From: Candidatus Sulfotelmatobacter sp. | Lineage (GTDB): Bacteria > Acidobacteriota > Terriglobia > Terriglobales > Acidobacteriaceae | DNA length: 46,555 nt | Assembly: GCA_030041215.1 (NCBI GenBank) | Contig: JASHOH010000158.1 | Span: forward strand, 1-46,555 | Reading direction: 5' to 3' | Shown: positions 1 through 7,444 of the stretch, one piece after another | Layout: the number at the start of each line of letters is the position of its first letter | How positions within the stretch are numbered: the stretch's first letter is position 1 | The notes under the pieces: model-generated | The model's database searches: none | What the model was told of the DNA's origin: nothing | Seen by the model: the letters and a program-made list of their open reading frames with translations, nothing else | Made by a program: the position numbers and the translations under genes

Positions 1-2
1 CT

Positions 3-965
3 TATCTCACGGGCGTTTCTAGATGGATTGGCGTACTCGAGATTACTTCGGAGCCGTTTCGTGATAATGCGGTGATCTGGAAGGATGAGGACTTTCCGTG
101 CCGGGTCAAGGTGAAGGCTGTTGCCACGCTCACCCCTGAGACAGCAATCCCTGTTAAAGAAATGAAGGATCAGTTGTCGGTCTTCAAGACGGTCAGCGGT
201 GGCGCACTTGCCTGGACAGGGCACTTCCGCGGCTCGCCGACGAGGTGGAAGCAATCGGATGGCGAGGCGGTCACAAATGCGGTCTTGCAGGCGACGCAAT
301 CTCCCACGGTACGGCCAATTGATCCTGGAAAACTTAAATATCGCCCCAAAACTCTCAAGGCCAAAATTGGCCGTGTCACGGTGCCTGAGCCTGAAGCTCA
401 GGAGCAGGCGGAGCCAGAGTCACCCAAGGAACCAGCGGCGCACACCGAAATCCAGTGGCTGTTGCTAAAACTGGGCGCTGACATGGGCTTCAGCGTGTGG
501 GTCGCGCGGAATGATCGCAATCGCTCGTTCAATGGACACCGCTTTTCGGAGTTGCCCGCTTTGAAGTCGAGTCTGCCCTTACAGTTCGACGATGCAACAA
601 ATCGCACCATCGAACTGATCGACGTTCTTTGGCTGGATCGAAACTCCATCGTGTCGGCATTCGAGATTGAGAGCACAGCCTCCATCTACTCCGGACTGTT
701 AAGAATGGCTGATCTTGTCGCGATGCAGCCCAACCTAAACATACCGCTCTTCTTGGTCGCCCCTGAGGAACGCAGAGGGAAAGTGTTCGCCGAGGTGAAT
801 CGCCCAACATTCTCCCGACTCGATCCAAAGCTTGCCGAAATATGTCGATACATTTCGTTCGACGCCCTCAAAGATAGGCTCGGACAGGTCAAAGACTTCG
901 TTCGGTACCTGAGACCCGACTTCCTTGAGGACCTCTCGGAGGCCTGCGACTTGGAGCAAGGTTAA
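3..965 (+). CDS. EVE-domain protein with PD-(D/E)XK-like C-terminal region (5' partial)
   Basis: The reading frame is open to the left edge, so the N-terminus is missing. The first ~55 visible residues (TGVSRWIGVLEITSEPF, then a DEDFPCRVKV stretch) read like an EVE/PUA-like domain, a fold that binds modified bases and is often fused to restriction or defence enzymes. A Pro/Glu-rich linker follows (about residues 103-123 counted from the GTG at 72). The C-terminal half has an acidic pattern, D184 in IDVLWL and E198-x-E200 in AFEIESTASIYSG, that resembles a PD-(D/E)XK nuclease core. I infer a modification-dependent nuclease or defence protein. The catalytic assignment is by eye and no lysine is placed with confidence. 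No partner methylase or helicase is visible to the right. Confidence 0.65.
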   Translation, partial: YLTGVSRWIGVLEITSEPFRDNAVIWKDEDFPCRVKVKAVATLTPETAIPVKEMKDQLSVFKTVSGGALAWTGHFRGSPTRWKQSDGEAVTNAVLQATQSPTVRPIDPGKLKYRPKTLKAKIGRVTVPEPEAQEQAEPESPKEPAAHTEIQWLLLKLGADMGFSVWVARNDRNRSFNGHRFSELPALKSSLPLQFDDATNRTIELIDVLWLDRNSIVSAFEIESTASIYSGLLRMADLVAMQPNLNIPLFLVAPEERRGKVFAEVNRPTFSRLDPKLAEICRYISFDALKDRLGQVKDFVRYLRPDFLEDLSEACDLEQG

Positions 966-984
966 CGATATGCGTTCGTTGCCA

Positions 985-1020
985 GGTGCCCCATTTCTCG
1001 CGCTCTTTGCGAGAAGTGGG
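985..1020. repeat. Dispersed hairpin repeat, copy 1
   Basis: Imperfect inverted repeat: GGTGCCCCATTTCTCGC, a short T-rich loop, then GCGAGAAGTGGG. The same design recurs at 7391-7430, 9405-9466 and 33601-33636. It sits 20 bp after the stop of the EVE gene and may also act as a weak terminator, but no T run follows it. Confidence 0.7.
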
Positions 1021-1048
1021 AGCCTTCGTAGGTCATTGCACCCTCAGC

Positions 1049-1054
1049 TATAAT
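1049..1054 (+). promoter_or_regulatory. Consensus -10 box TATAAT just upstream of an ATG
   Basis: A perfect TATAAT ends 6 bases before the ATG at 1061, and no Shine-Dalgarno sequence lies between them. With normal -10 to start-site spacing, transcription would begin at or next to the A of the ATG, giving a leaderless mRNA. A weak -35-like TTCGTA lies at 1025-1030 (18-bp spacer). Confidence 0.5.
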
Positions 1055-1060
1055 CAACCC

Positions 1061-1315
1061 ATGCACCGTCCGATCATAGTCGATAACAGCCGCCCCGCCA
1101 CAGTGTGGGATACTGCGCGCACGCTCGGCGTTTCCAAAAAGCGTACGGAAGAAATCATTCGCGAAGCGGGGCACACGATTCGCAGAAATGCCAAAACAGG
1201 GGATGTCGTGATTGAGTTCAATGGCGTGAGAAAAACGACCGGAAAACGCACCTCCCGCAATGGCGCCAAAGCCTATAAGAAAATCTCGTCTAGGCGCAAA
1301 GCCTCCCGTCGATAA
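1061..1315 (+). CDS. Small basic helix-turn-helix-like protein
   Basis: 84 residues. The centre (ATVWDTARTLGVSKKRTEEI, about residues 13-32) has the spacing of a short helix-turn-helix. The C-terminal third is very basic (GKRTSRNGAK, then SSRRKASRR), so nucleic-acid binding is likely. I chose the ATG at 1061 because of the TATAAT immediately upstream; a longer in-frame start at 986 would lie inside the hairpin repeat. Its 3' end overlaps the start of the next, truncated gene at 1260, which suggests a translationally coupled pair. No specific family name is claimed. Confidence 0.5.
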   Translation: MHRPIIVDNSRPATVWDTARTLGVSKKRTEEIIREAGHTIRRNAKTGDVVIEFNGVRKTTGKRTSRNGAKAYKKISSRRKASRR

Positions 1316-1451
1316 GGATTCGGTCTTCCTCAACATTCCCTACGACGCGGCATTCGAAAAACTTTTCCTGGCCTATCCGCCGATATTTGCAAAGAAAAAT
1401 TCGCTAAGTCACAGAGCCGAGAGATTTTACGAGATAGGGGGGAGGGGGTAG
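1260..1451 (+). pseudogene. N-terminal remnant of a 'VFLNIPYD' family protein
   Basis: Only about the first 40 residues look conserved (KDSVFLNIPYDAAFEKLFLAY). This opening is familiar from larger uncharacterised bacterial proteins with a predicted nucleotide- or TIR-like fold. After about position 1377 the frame runs into unrelated low-complexity sequence (FAKKNSLSHRAERF) and stops at 1451, so most of the gene is gone. It starts inside the preceding small gene, in another frame, which fits a former two-gene unit. Family recall is from memory and the function is unknown. The truncation point lies near a G-rich tract at 1434-1448. Confidence 0.45.
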
Positions 1452-1465
1452 CCGAAAACTGATTC

Positions 1466-2352
1466 TCAACTGAACACCATCGTCACCGCCTCGCGGCGCA
1501 GCCGTTCCAGCCGCACCCAGCAGTAGTCTCCGCAGCGCGCCACGCGCACCTCGTCGGCTTTCACCGTGGCGGCGTAGTTGGCGACGATATGGGCGCACTC
1601 GTCGGCATCGCGCACGCGGTCAAAATTGATTTCGCCCGCTGCACGTTCCTGCGCCAGCGCCTGCAAGCTTGCCCGCAGCGTGCTCGGAGGCACCAGGCAC
1701 GGTTCAGTCCGGTAGCCAAGCATCTGCTCGATCGCGTAGAGCGCGCATAGTCAATGCCCTCGCTGAACGCCATTAGCAGGGTTCGTGTGGCTGCAACGAG
1801 CTCGACCGGCATCATCTGGAAAGATTCGAGCAGCCGCGCCGGAATTGCCGGAAAGCGCCGAGAAGCGGGCGCCATCAATCCCGCTTGCAGCAGCGGACAC
1901 GACCACTGCCGCGCCAGCGCCGCTGTCACCTGCTGCTCGCTGGTAAAGCCGAGCTGTTGCAGCCACAGGCCGATTTTTTTTCTTTGCGGCGGCAAAGCTT
2001 CGTCCACGCAGCCATCCGCTTCCCTCTGCGCTGCCAATGCCCAGCGCAACTGTTCTGCCGTGATTTGTTGCCGCGACAAAAGCAGCAGCCCGAGCGGAAT
2101 GCGTCTCGCCACCGGCTTGCGCGGCGGCGCGGGCCGCATCCGCAAAACATCGATCAGCGCCATTTCCAGGCATTCAGCGCGGCAATACTGCGCTCCCCGC
2201 AAACGCACGCTTCGCTGTCTTTTGCAGATGCGCCTCAGCCTGCTTTGTGGATTGAAGCAGCCTGCATACGCGCAATTCGGCGCCAGACTTACCCAGAAAT
2301 CGCGCCCGGAAGAAGTCAATCTCCGCCATGCAGTCTTTGCTTTCGCAACCAT
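1466..2352 (-). pseudogene. MshEN/GspE-N-like protein, frameshifted
   Basis: Two minus-strand frames together form one protein of about 295 residues. The N-terminal part (2352 down to about 1741) contains IPLGLLLLSRQQITAEQLRWA and IGLWLQQLGFTSEQQVTAALARQW, the paired helical pattern of the type II secretion ATPase N-terminal (GspE-N/MshEN) domain. The matching C-terminal part (about 1741 to 1466) begins LYAIEQMLGYRTEPCL in another frame. Around 1740 the codons for Y-A are followed by one base too few, so a single-base deletion explains the break. The protein would lack any ATPase domain. Alternatively this is an assembly or sequencing error in an intact gene. Frameshifting downstream of MAFSEGIDYA turns the tail into Arg/Ser-rich nonsense. 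Confidence 0.6.
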
Positions 2353-2358
2353 GTTAGG

Positions 2359-2997
2359 TTATTGCTGCGCCCCTGCGCTTCCAAGCGAAACGTAGGTCAC
2401 GCGCAGTCCGTAATTGATGTACACATCCACCACGTTCGTCGTGGTGTCGAACGTCAGGTTCCACACGTGCTCGATGATCATGGCCCGCGACACCTGCCGT
2501 CCGGCATTGCGCATGAGGTATTCGAGCAGCGCGAACTCCTTCGATGTCAGATCGATCCGCTTTCCTGCCCGCTCGGCACGGTGTTCTACGCGATCCAGCC
2601 GCAGATCGTCCACTTCCAGCACCGCTTCCGAAGGCAAATGGCTGCGCCGCACCAGCGCGCGAATGCGCGCCGAAAGCTCTGAGAACGAAAACGGTTTGGC
2701 CAGATAATCGTCCGCGCCCGTATCGAGGCACTGCACGCGGTCTTCAACCTTCTGCCTCTGGGTCAGCACTAATACCGGCAGGCTCGGACGCTTCAGCCGC
2801 AAATGCCGCAGCACGCTCACCCCGTCGAGCTTGGGCAGGCTCAAATCCAGAATGACCACGTCGTACTCATGTTCGCTGCCCATCGCCCGTGCCTGCTCGC
2901 CATCTTCGGCGATGTCAACCGTGTAGTGCTCGTTCTGCAAGCCTTGGCGCACAAACCCGGCCAGCGCGGCATCATCCTCCGCCATCAGAATCCTCAT
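2359..2997 (-). CDS. OmpR/PhoB-family response regulator, C-terminally truncated
   Basis: The receiver domain (about 1-115) has the acidic pair in AEDD, the phosphoacceptor Asp in VVILDLSLPKLDG (D51), Thr in VLVLT and Lys in LAKPF. The winged-helix domain begins normally (DLTSKEFALLEYLMRNAGRQ, IIEHVWN, TNVVDVYINY). Family members then continue with a recognition-helix end and a beta-hairpin ending near GVGY. Here, after YINY, the sequence switches to GLRVTYVSLGSAGAQQ and stops, so roughly 25-30 residues including the wing are missing. No sensor kinase follows; the next gene downstream is the frameshifted one. DNA binding is probably impaired. The start ATG at 2997 is directly preceded by a repeated motif (see 3011-3030). 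Confidence 0.8.
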   Translation of the reverse strand: MRILMAEDDAALAGFVRQGLQNEHYTVDIAEDGEQARAMGSEHEYDVVILDLSLPKLDGVSVLRHLRLKRPSLPVLVLTQRQKVEDRVQCLDTGADDYLAKPFSFSELSARIRALVRRSHLPSEAVLEVDDLRLDRVEHRAERAGKRIDLTSKEFALLEYLMRNAGRQVSRAMIIEHVWNLTFDTTTNVVDVYINYGLRVTYVSLGSAGAQQ

Positions 2998-3010
2998 AAA
3001 TGGACCTTAA

Positions 3011-3030
3011 TTAGAACCCACTAGAACCTA
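3011..3030 (-). promoter_or_regulatory. Decamer direct repeats upstream of the response regulator
   Basis: On the minus strand GGTTCTAGTG is followed at once by TGGGTTCTAA-like sequence: the core GTTCT recurs at exactly 10-bp spacing, with a third GTTCT 19 bp further upstream. OmpR/PhoB proteins bind tandem half-sites spaced 10-11 bp, so this could be an autoregulatory operator. Inferred from spacing only. Confidence 0.35.
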
Positions 3031-3159
3031 ATTCTAGTTAGAGAACGCTGAAATGAAGCGGCGAGCGGAGAGACACGAAAGTGTATGTTTCCGGAAATGA
3101 GTTGAAATGCAGAAATGGGAAAACAGCGCTCCCGGCTTTGACATTTCCGAAGGTAAACG

Positions 3160-4086
3160 TCAAACCGCCCGTAATCCAACCACTCCCATCATTCTCCCAA
3201 CCGCGCCTTTTTCGCCTCGATACGAGAACAGCCAATCTGTGCGGCAGCTTGTGCAGAGCGGTGAGGCCTCGATGTTCTTCGCCAGCACTCCTACAGCCAA
3301 TAGTTGTTGACGGTTCGCCTCTAGGAGATCAAGGAAGATTTTTTTTGGTAGCTCTCCATGTCCCGGCGCGCGCGCTGTGAGAAAGAGCAGAGGATACTTC
3401 TCGCGGACCGGGTCTGATTCTTTGACTTCACGGAACAATTTTGGGGCATAGGCGAATTGGGACTCGAATTTTTCGCGGACTTCTGCGCCTACTTCATAGC
3501 AGCATTCATGAATGCCCGGACCGATCGCTGCTTCCAGATTGCGCGGCTGGGTTCCGAACAATAGCCGCATCAGGCCCACGCCCTTTTCTATAATTCGTTT
3601 AACGGTTCCCCGCCAGCCGGCATGAAAAATGCCAATTGCACGGCGTCTGGGATCGGCCAGAATTATCGCCAGGCAATCGGCGGTCTGAACGGCAAGCAGT
3701 AAACCGGGAGTGGACGTGATTATTCCGTCGCCGACAAGGGGGGATTCAGGGGGCGCCTCGACAAGGTGGATGATGTCGGAGTGAATCTGGCGAAGGGTGA
3801 TCAGAGGCCATTTCCTCTTGACGGGACGGTTTTCCCAGCTCAAAGCGTCTGCAGAGGGGTTGCTGTCGTCTCCGTCACTGAGCAACTTGCACAGAAATGC
3901 CGCACGGTTGCGTTCGACAGCGGCTCGGGAGTCATCCTTCGTGAAGCCCAGATTGAGCGCGCCGCCTCCGTAGGCTCGGGAAAATCCGCCCACGCGCGTG
4001 GAAAACCCGTGAACCAGGCCGGGAATTTGTCCCAGATTCGCCGTGTGAAGAATTTCAAGTTTTCGTTGCAGCGCGCGGGTCGGCAC
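3160..4086 (-). CDS. pgeF: Peptidoglycan editing factor PgeF (YfiH/LACC1 family)
   Basis: 308 residues. The three metal/catalytic signatures of the YfiH/YlmD/LACC1 family are present in order: His in LRQIHSD, Cys in VQTADCLAI and His in GIFHAGWRGT. A conserved late CTSCR...FSYRGEKG segment also matches. The family acts on purine nucleosides (phosphorolysis and deamination), and in enterobacteria it prevents misincorporation of serine into peptidoglycan precursors. The start is a GTG at 4086; the next gene on this strand (HxlR) ends 25 bp upstream, so the two may be co-transcribed. A run of about 20 extra residues between RAAFLCKLL and WPLITLRQ looks like a lineage-specific loop. Confidence 0.9.
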   Translation of the reverse strand: MPTRALQRKLEILHTANLGQIPGLVHGFSTRVGGFSRAYGGGALNLGFTKDDSRAAVERNRAAFLCKLLSDGDDSNPSADALSWENRPVKRKWPLITLRQIHSDIIHLVEAPPESPLVGDGIITSTPGLLLAVQTADCLAIILADPRRRAIGIFHAGWRGTVKRIIEKGVGLMRLLFGTQPRNLEAAIGPGIHECCYEVGAEVREKFESQFAYAPKLFREVKESDPVREKYPLLFLTARAPGHGELPKKIFLDLLEANRQQLLAVGVLAKNIEASPLCTSCRTDWLFSYRGEKGAVGRMMGVVGLRAV

Positions 4087-4111
4087 TGATCTATGTTACT
4101 TCATCGCTACT

Positions 4112-4531
4112 TCATGATTGGCGAGCCGCCCAGCGTTCACGGATGCCGGCGATAAAGCCTTCTTTGTCCCTTCGCATCTGCCGAATTAACGCCTGATTCT
4201 CCGTTTTTTCGTGCGCCCCTGCCCAAAGCACCATCTCTGTCAAAACCGGCGCCAGGTCGATGCCTTTTTTCGTCAGAGAATAGTTGAGCTTGCGCTTATC
4301 CGCGGGCTCAGGGTCGGCCCTGATGATTTCGTAGGCAATCAACCGCTTTAGGCGGTCGGCCAGGATGTTGGTGGCAATTCTTTCGTGGCTTTCGAGAAGT
4401 TGTTTGTAAGTGCGCGGGCCAAATAACATTACGTCGCGGATAATCAGCAACGACCAGCGGTCCCCCAGCATCTCGACGGAGGCATTTAAGGGGCATCCGG
4501 ACCGCCATTCCGGTTTGTTATGTTTCACCAC
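4112..4531 (-). CDS. HxlR-family transcriptional regulator
   Basis: 139 residues. Typical HxlR core: Cys in the N-terminal GCPLNASVEMLGDRWSLLII, winged helix with GPRTYKQLLES and IATNILADRLKRLIAYEII, and a wing ending KLNYSLTKKG. HxlR proteins are small winged-helix dimers that often sense electrophiles or redox through the N-terminal Cys and usually repress neighbouring genes. It is divergent from the VOC-protein gene at 4639. A perfect palindrome (4552-4568) lies in the shared 107-bp promoter region, close to its own GTG start. Autoregulation and control of the divergent gene are the natural reading. Confidence 0.9.
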   Translation of the reverse strand: MVKHNKPEWRSGCPLNASVEMLGDRWSLLIIRDVMLFGPRTYKQLLESHERIATNILADRLKRLIAYEIIRADPEPADKRKLNYSLTKKGIDLAPVLTEMVLWAGAHEKTENQALIRQMRRDKEGFIAGIRERWAARQS

Positions 4532-4551
4532 TAAATTTATTTTAGCATTTC

Positions 4552-4568
4552 ACTTGCAATATGCAAGT
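4552..4568. promoter_or_regulatory. Perfect palindromic operator ACTTGCA-ATA-TGCAAGT
   Basis: Seven-base arms with a 3-base centre, in the divergent promoter region of the HxlR gene and the VOC-protein gene. It covers the -35 position of the rightward promoter, as expected for repression by a dimeric winged-helix protein. The assignment to HxlR is inferred from position and symmetry. Confidence 0.6.
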
Positions 4569-4580
4569 AATCGTTATACT
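4554..4580 (+). promoter_or_regulatory. Putative promoter of the VOC-protein gene
   Basis: A -10-like TATACT lies at 4575-4580. The best -35 candidate, TTGCAA at 4554-4559, lies inside the palindrome with a short 15-bp spacer. The 5' leader would be about 50 nt. Confidence 0.4.
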
Positions 4581-4638
4581 CTGACCCGAGCAGTGGGGCC
4601 TTATTTACGTTCCTCCCGCCAACGGAGCAAGAAATCGA

Positions 4639-5043
4639 ATGAATACGCATGTGAATTTCAATGGGCAATGCGAAGAAGCATTCAAGTTCTATGAGAAAGT
4701 CTTGAACGGCAAAGTCACGTTCCTGATGACGTATGAAGGCACGCCTGCGGCGGACCAGGTTCCGCCCGAATGGCGCAAGAAAGTCATCCATGCGACGCTC
4801 ACGGTGAATGGCGCACGTTTGCAGGGTGCCGACGCACCTCCTGGCCGTTATCAGAAACCACAGGGTTTTTCTGTAGCGCTCAACGTCAAAGGCGCAGCCG
4901 AAGCTGAAAGAGTGTTCAAGGCGCTCTCGGACAAGGCGAACATCAGCATGCCCATGCAGGAAACGTTCTGGGCTCAGCGCTTCGGCATGCTCACCGATCG
5001 TTTTGGCATTCCCTGGATGGTGAACTGCGGCAAGCCGATGTGA
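4639..5043 (+). CDS. PhnB-like VOC-superfamily protein
   Basis: 134 residues, the usual size for PhnB/3-demethylubiquinone-9-methyltransferase-like VOC proteins. It shows the opening NFNGQCEEAFKFYEKVLNG, the middle HATLTVNGARLQGADAPPG and the closing WAQRFGMLTDRFGIPWMVN. Two beta-alpha-beta-beta-beta repeats are likely. Members are often of unknown substrate and named after E. coli PhnB. It stands under a probable HxlR-controlled promoter, a common arrangement for small detoxification or resistance-type genes. Start at the ATG; no strong Shine-Dalgarno sequence. Confidence 0.85.
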   Translation: MNTHVNFNGQCEEAFKFYEKVLNGKVTFLMTYEGTPAADQVPPEWRKKVIHATLTVNGARLQGADAPPGRYQKPQGFSVALNVKGAAEAERVFKALSDKANISMPMQETFWAQRFGMLTDRFGIPWMVNCGKPM

Positions 5044-5122
5044 GCTTGACAGGTTCGCCGTGTGCCGTTCGACTACCTGCTTGGGGGAAAGAAAATAAAT
5101 TCCGGATCGGGGGACGAGTGAA

Positions 5123-5824
5123 ATGATTAAACGAACAATCCGAGCCGTTGGCTATGTCACTGCAATCTTGATTCTTCCGATCGCGAGCGTGATGGCACAA
5201 GACCACCCGGCGCCATACCCCAATATGGCGCCGCTGGATCAATATCTCATGGCCGATCGCGATGCGGAGATTGCACTCGCTCGGAGTGCGGCGCCAGACG
5301 CCATCTCGCGAGACGCAAAGGTTGTGGTTCTCGGGAGGCATGGTTACGAAACCGCGGTCGAGGGTAAGAACGGCTGGGTCTGTGTGGTGGAAAGGGCATG
5401 GATGTCACCGTTTGACTCTCCGGAGTTCTGGAATCCAAAACTTCGCGGACCAGAGTGCTTCAATCCAGCCGCGGTGCGTTTTGTTCTACCGGCCACGTAT
5501 AAGCGGACTGAAATGATATTGGCAGGCTTATCCAAAGCCGAGGTCATCAAGCAGCTGACAGCGGCATACGCTCGTAAAGAACTGCCTGCCTTCGAGCCCG
5601 GAGGCATGTGCTACATGATGTCGAAACAGGCGTATCTTACGGACGAAGGAGACCATGACCTGGCGCACCTGATGTTTTACGAGCCGCCTGGAACAGACTG
5701 GGGCGCCGATTTGTCCAATTCTCCCGTCATGCTTGGCATCAACGGCATTGCAGTTATACCGTTCACCGTGTTTATCGTCCCGGTTGGCAAATGGTCAGAC
5801 GGAACTGCGGCGCCCCTACAGTAG
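5123..5824 (+). CDS. Secreted protein of unknown function
   Basis: 233 residues with a clear Sec signal peptide: KR near the N-terminus, hydrophobic AVGYVTAILILPIASVM, and probable cleavage after SVMAQ-D near residue 26. The mature part is soluble, contains three Cys residues (VCVVE, ECFNP, MCYMM) and a repeated aromatic/proline pattern. A helical middle (AGLSKAEVIKQLTAAYARKE) resembles a small alpha-helical hairpin. I do not recognise a domain. It stands 80 bp after the VOC gene and 50 bp before the DoxX-like gene on the same strand, so the three may share transcripts. Confidence 0.7.
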   Translation: MIKRTIRAVGYVTAILILPIASVMAQDHPAPYPNMAPLDQYLMADRDAEIALARSAAPDAISRDAKVVVLGRHGYETAVEGKNGWVCVVERAWMSPFDSPEFWNPKLRGPECFNPAAVRFVLPATYKRTEMILAGLSKAEVIKQLTAAYARKELPAFEPGGMCYMMSKQAYLTDEGDHDLAHLMFYEPPGTDWGADLSNSPVMLGINGIAVIPFTVFIVPVGKWSDGTAAPLQ

Positions 5825-5873
5825 AAACTCATGGCACGAAGAAATCCGTGAACGATTCCCAAGGAATCCTCTT

Positions 5874-6275
5874 ATGACCGAAACCCTTGTGGCCGCTCAG
5901 AGTTCGAAAACAACGTTATGGATTGGCCGCACACTCAGCACACTGGCAGTGCTCGTCTTTGTATTTACGCTAACCTTCGGTTTCTTGAAGCCCGACGTGG
6001 CCGCACAGGGATTCGCGCACTACAGCTATCCTGAAGGCGCAATGATGCACATCATGATTGTGGAGATCGTGTGTGTCGTTTTGTATGTAATTCCTAAGAC
6101 GTCCGTGCTCGGCGCTATTCTCCTGACGGCCTATCTTGGCGGTGCAACTGCCACCCACGTTCGTGTAGGTGAACCATTCGTTCTGCCAGTCGGCGTCGGC
6201 ATTGTCTTGTGGCTCGGGCTGTATCTGCGCGAGCCGCTGCTGCGGGCATTGGTACCACTGCGGAGTCGAAATTAG
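5874..6275 (+). CDS. DoxX-like membrane protein
   Basis: 133 residues with four predicted membrane helices (about 22-42, 60-78, 83-98, 105-122), matching small DoxX-like/DoxD-like proteins. The segment PEGAMMHIMIVEIVCVVLY and the short loop GGATATHVRVGEPF are characteristic of this group. The ATG at 5874 is chosen because AAGGA at 5861-5865 sits at good spacing; longer in-frame extensions overlap the preceding gene. Function in these small homologues is not established. Confidence 0.8.
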   Translation: MTETLVAAQSSKTTLWIGRTLSTLAVLVFVFTLTFGFLKPDVAAQGFAHYSYPEGAMMHIMIVEIVCVVLYVIPKTSVLGAILLTAYLGGATATHVRVGEPFVLPVGVGIVLWLGLYLREPLLRALVPLRSRN

Positions 6276-6320
6276 AAAGTCGGTCAGTATTTCGCAACGG
6301 TTTCATGGCGAGGAGGATGT

Positions 6321-6893
6321 ATGCGGAAGCTTTTCGTTTCTAATGTGATGTCGCTCGACGGCTTTTTCGAAACGCCAGACAAGAAACTCGACTGGTGTGT
6401 CGTCGACGAGGAATTCTTTGCCTATGCGTGCGAGATGTTGCGTTCCGTTGATGCGATTCTTTTCGGACGGGCGACTTATGAGCATATGGCCGCCTACTGG
6501 CCGACCGCGCCGAAGGATGAAATTGCCGACCACATGAATGGTCTAGCCAAAGTCGTGTTCTCCAGAACTCTGAAAAAAGCCGAGTGGCACAACTCGCGGC
6601 TGGTGAAGGACAATATTGCCGACGAGGTCACCAGGCTCAAGCAGCAACCCGGGAAAGACCTAGTCATTCTGGGCAGCGCCATGCTCTCCTCATATCTCTT
6701 GCAGTTGGGCCTCATCGACGAGTATCGAGTAATTCTGAATCCCGTTTTACTCGGCGCTGGCAATCCGCTATTTGGCGGAATCAACGAAAAACTTACTCTG
6801 AAGCTTCGCACAACCAAATCATTCAACTCCGGGGCTGCCGTGCTTTATTACCAGAAAGCGGACGGCCAATTTTCTGACACACAATTGATTTAA
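6321..6893 (+). CDS. Dihydrofolate reductase/RibD C-terminal-like reductase
   Basis: 190 residues. The N-terminus SNVMSLDGFFETPDKKLDW and the segment DAILFGRATYEHMAAYWP are diagnostic for the YyaP/YwjB type of RibD-C (DHFR-like) proteins. The nucleotide-binding part DLVILGSAMLSSYLLQLGLIDEYRV and the end NPVLLGAGNPLFGG complete the fold. NADPH-linked reductase activity is expected; the substrate is unknown. A strong GAGGAGG precedes the ATG. The next gene starts 14 bp after its stop, so the two form an operon. Confidence 0.85.
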   Translation: MRKLFVSNVMSLDGFFETPDKKLDWCVVDEEFFAYACEMLRSVDAILFGRATYEHMAAYWPTAPKDEIADHMNGLAKVVFSRTLKKAEWHNSRLVKDNIADEVTRLKQQPGKDLVILGSAMLSSYLLQLGLIDEYRVILNPVLLGAGNPLFGGINEKLTLKLRTTKSFNSGAAVLYYQKADGQFSDTQLI

Positions 6894-6906
6894 GGAGAAA
6901 AAAGCC

Positions 6907-7368
6907 ATGGAAAACAAACCTACCCACGAACAAGCTCGACTTCACTTGCAACTGTTTGAAGAACGCCGCGAGGCGAGAATGCGCCAGGCGCGGGAATGGT
7001 TCTTCAAAAACTACCAGCCTGAAACTCTTGACGACGCCATGCGAATTGCCCCGCCGGGAACAGAGGCTGGACAATTTGGCATGATGGTACTTACTTATTG
7101 GGAGCAGGCATGTGCGTTATTGAATTACGGCTTGCTTCACGAAGATTTGTTCTTCGAGACCGCCGGAGAATTTTTCGGTGTATGGGAGAGCGCGAAAACG
7201 GTGATCCCGCAATTCCGTGAGAAGTTCAAGAATCCACATTTTCTTGGAAATCTCGAAAAAACGGCGCAGCGCTATGAAACGTGGATGGAAAAGCGCGCGC
7301 CCGGGCATATCGCCATCATGCGTCAGATGATGAAACAGATGCGGGCGCAGATGGCGAAAGCAGCCTAG
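6907..7368 (+). CDS. Conserved hypothetical protein, all-helical
   Basis: 153 residues with no recognised domain. The N-terminal 45 residues are charged and helical ([20 protein letters not shown]). The middle ([20 protein letters not shown], then [14 protein letters not shown]) resembles small helical-bundle proteins that occur near reductases. The C-terminus is Met-rich ([15 protein letters not shown]). AAGGAG lies 10 bp upstream of the ATG, and the gene follows the DHFR-like gene closely. No signal peptide or membrane helix. Confidence 0.65.
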   Translation: MENKPTHEQARLHLQLFEERREARMRQAREWFFKNYQPETLDDAMRIAPPGTEAGQFGMMVLTYWEQACALLNYGLLHEDLFFETAGEFFGVWESAKTVIPQFREKFKNPHFLGNLEKTAQRYETWMEKRAPGHIAIMRQMMKQMRAQMAKAA

Positions 7369-7390
7369 CAAGTTGTACTTCAATACTGAG

Positions 7391-7430
7391 GATGCCCCAC
7401 GTCTCGCCGCTTTTGCGAGACGTGGGGCAT
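7391..7430. repeat. Dispersed hairpin repeat, copy 2 (perfect 16-bp stem)
   Basis: ATGCCCCACGTCTCGC at 7392-7407 and its exact reverse complement at 7415-7430, with a 7-base loop CGCTTTT. This is the best-conserved copy of the family. It ends five bases before the AGGAGG of the next gene, so it would fold in that gene's leader and also separate it from the upstream operon. Confidence 0.85.
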
Positions 7431-7444
7431 TCATAGGAGGAATC

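Noticed and set aside
1434-1450. G-rich tract as a G-quadruplex
   Set aside because: Only two long G runs separated by one A; four tracts are not present.
1885-2682. 265-codon plus-strand frame over the frameshifted gene and response regulator
   Set aside because: Arg/Gln-rich translation of antisense GC-rich DNA; the minus strand is the coding one.
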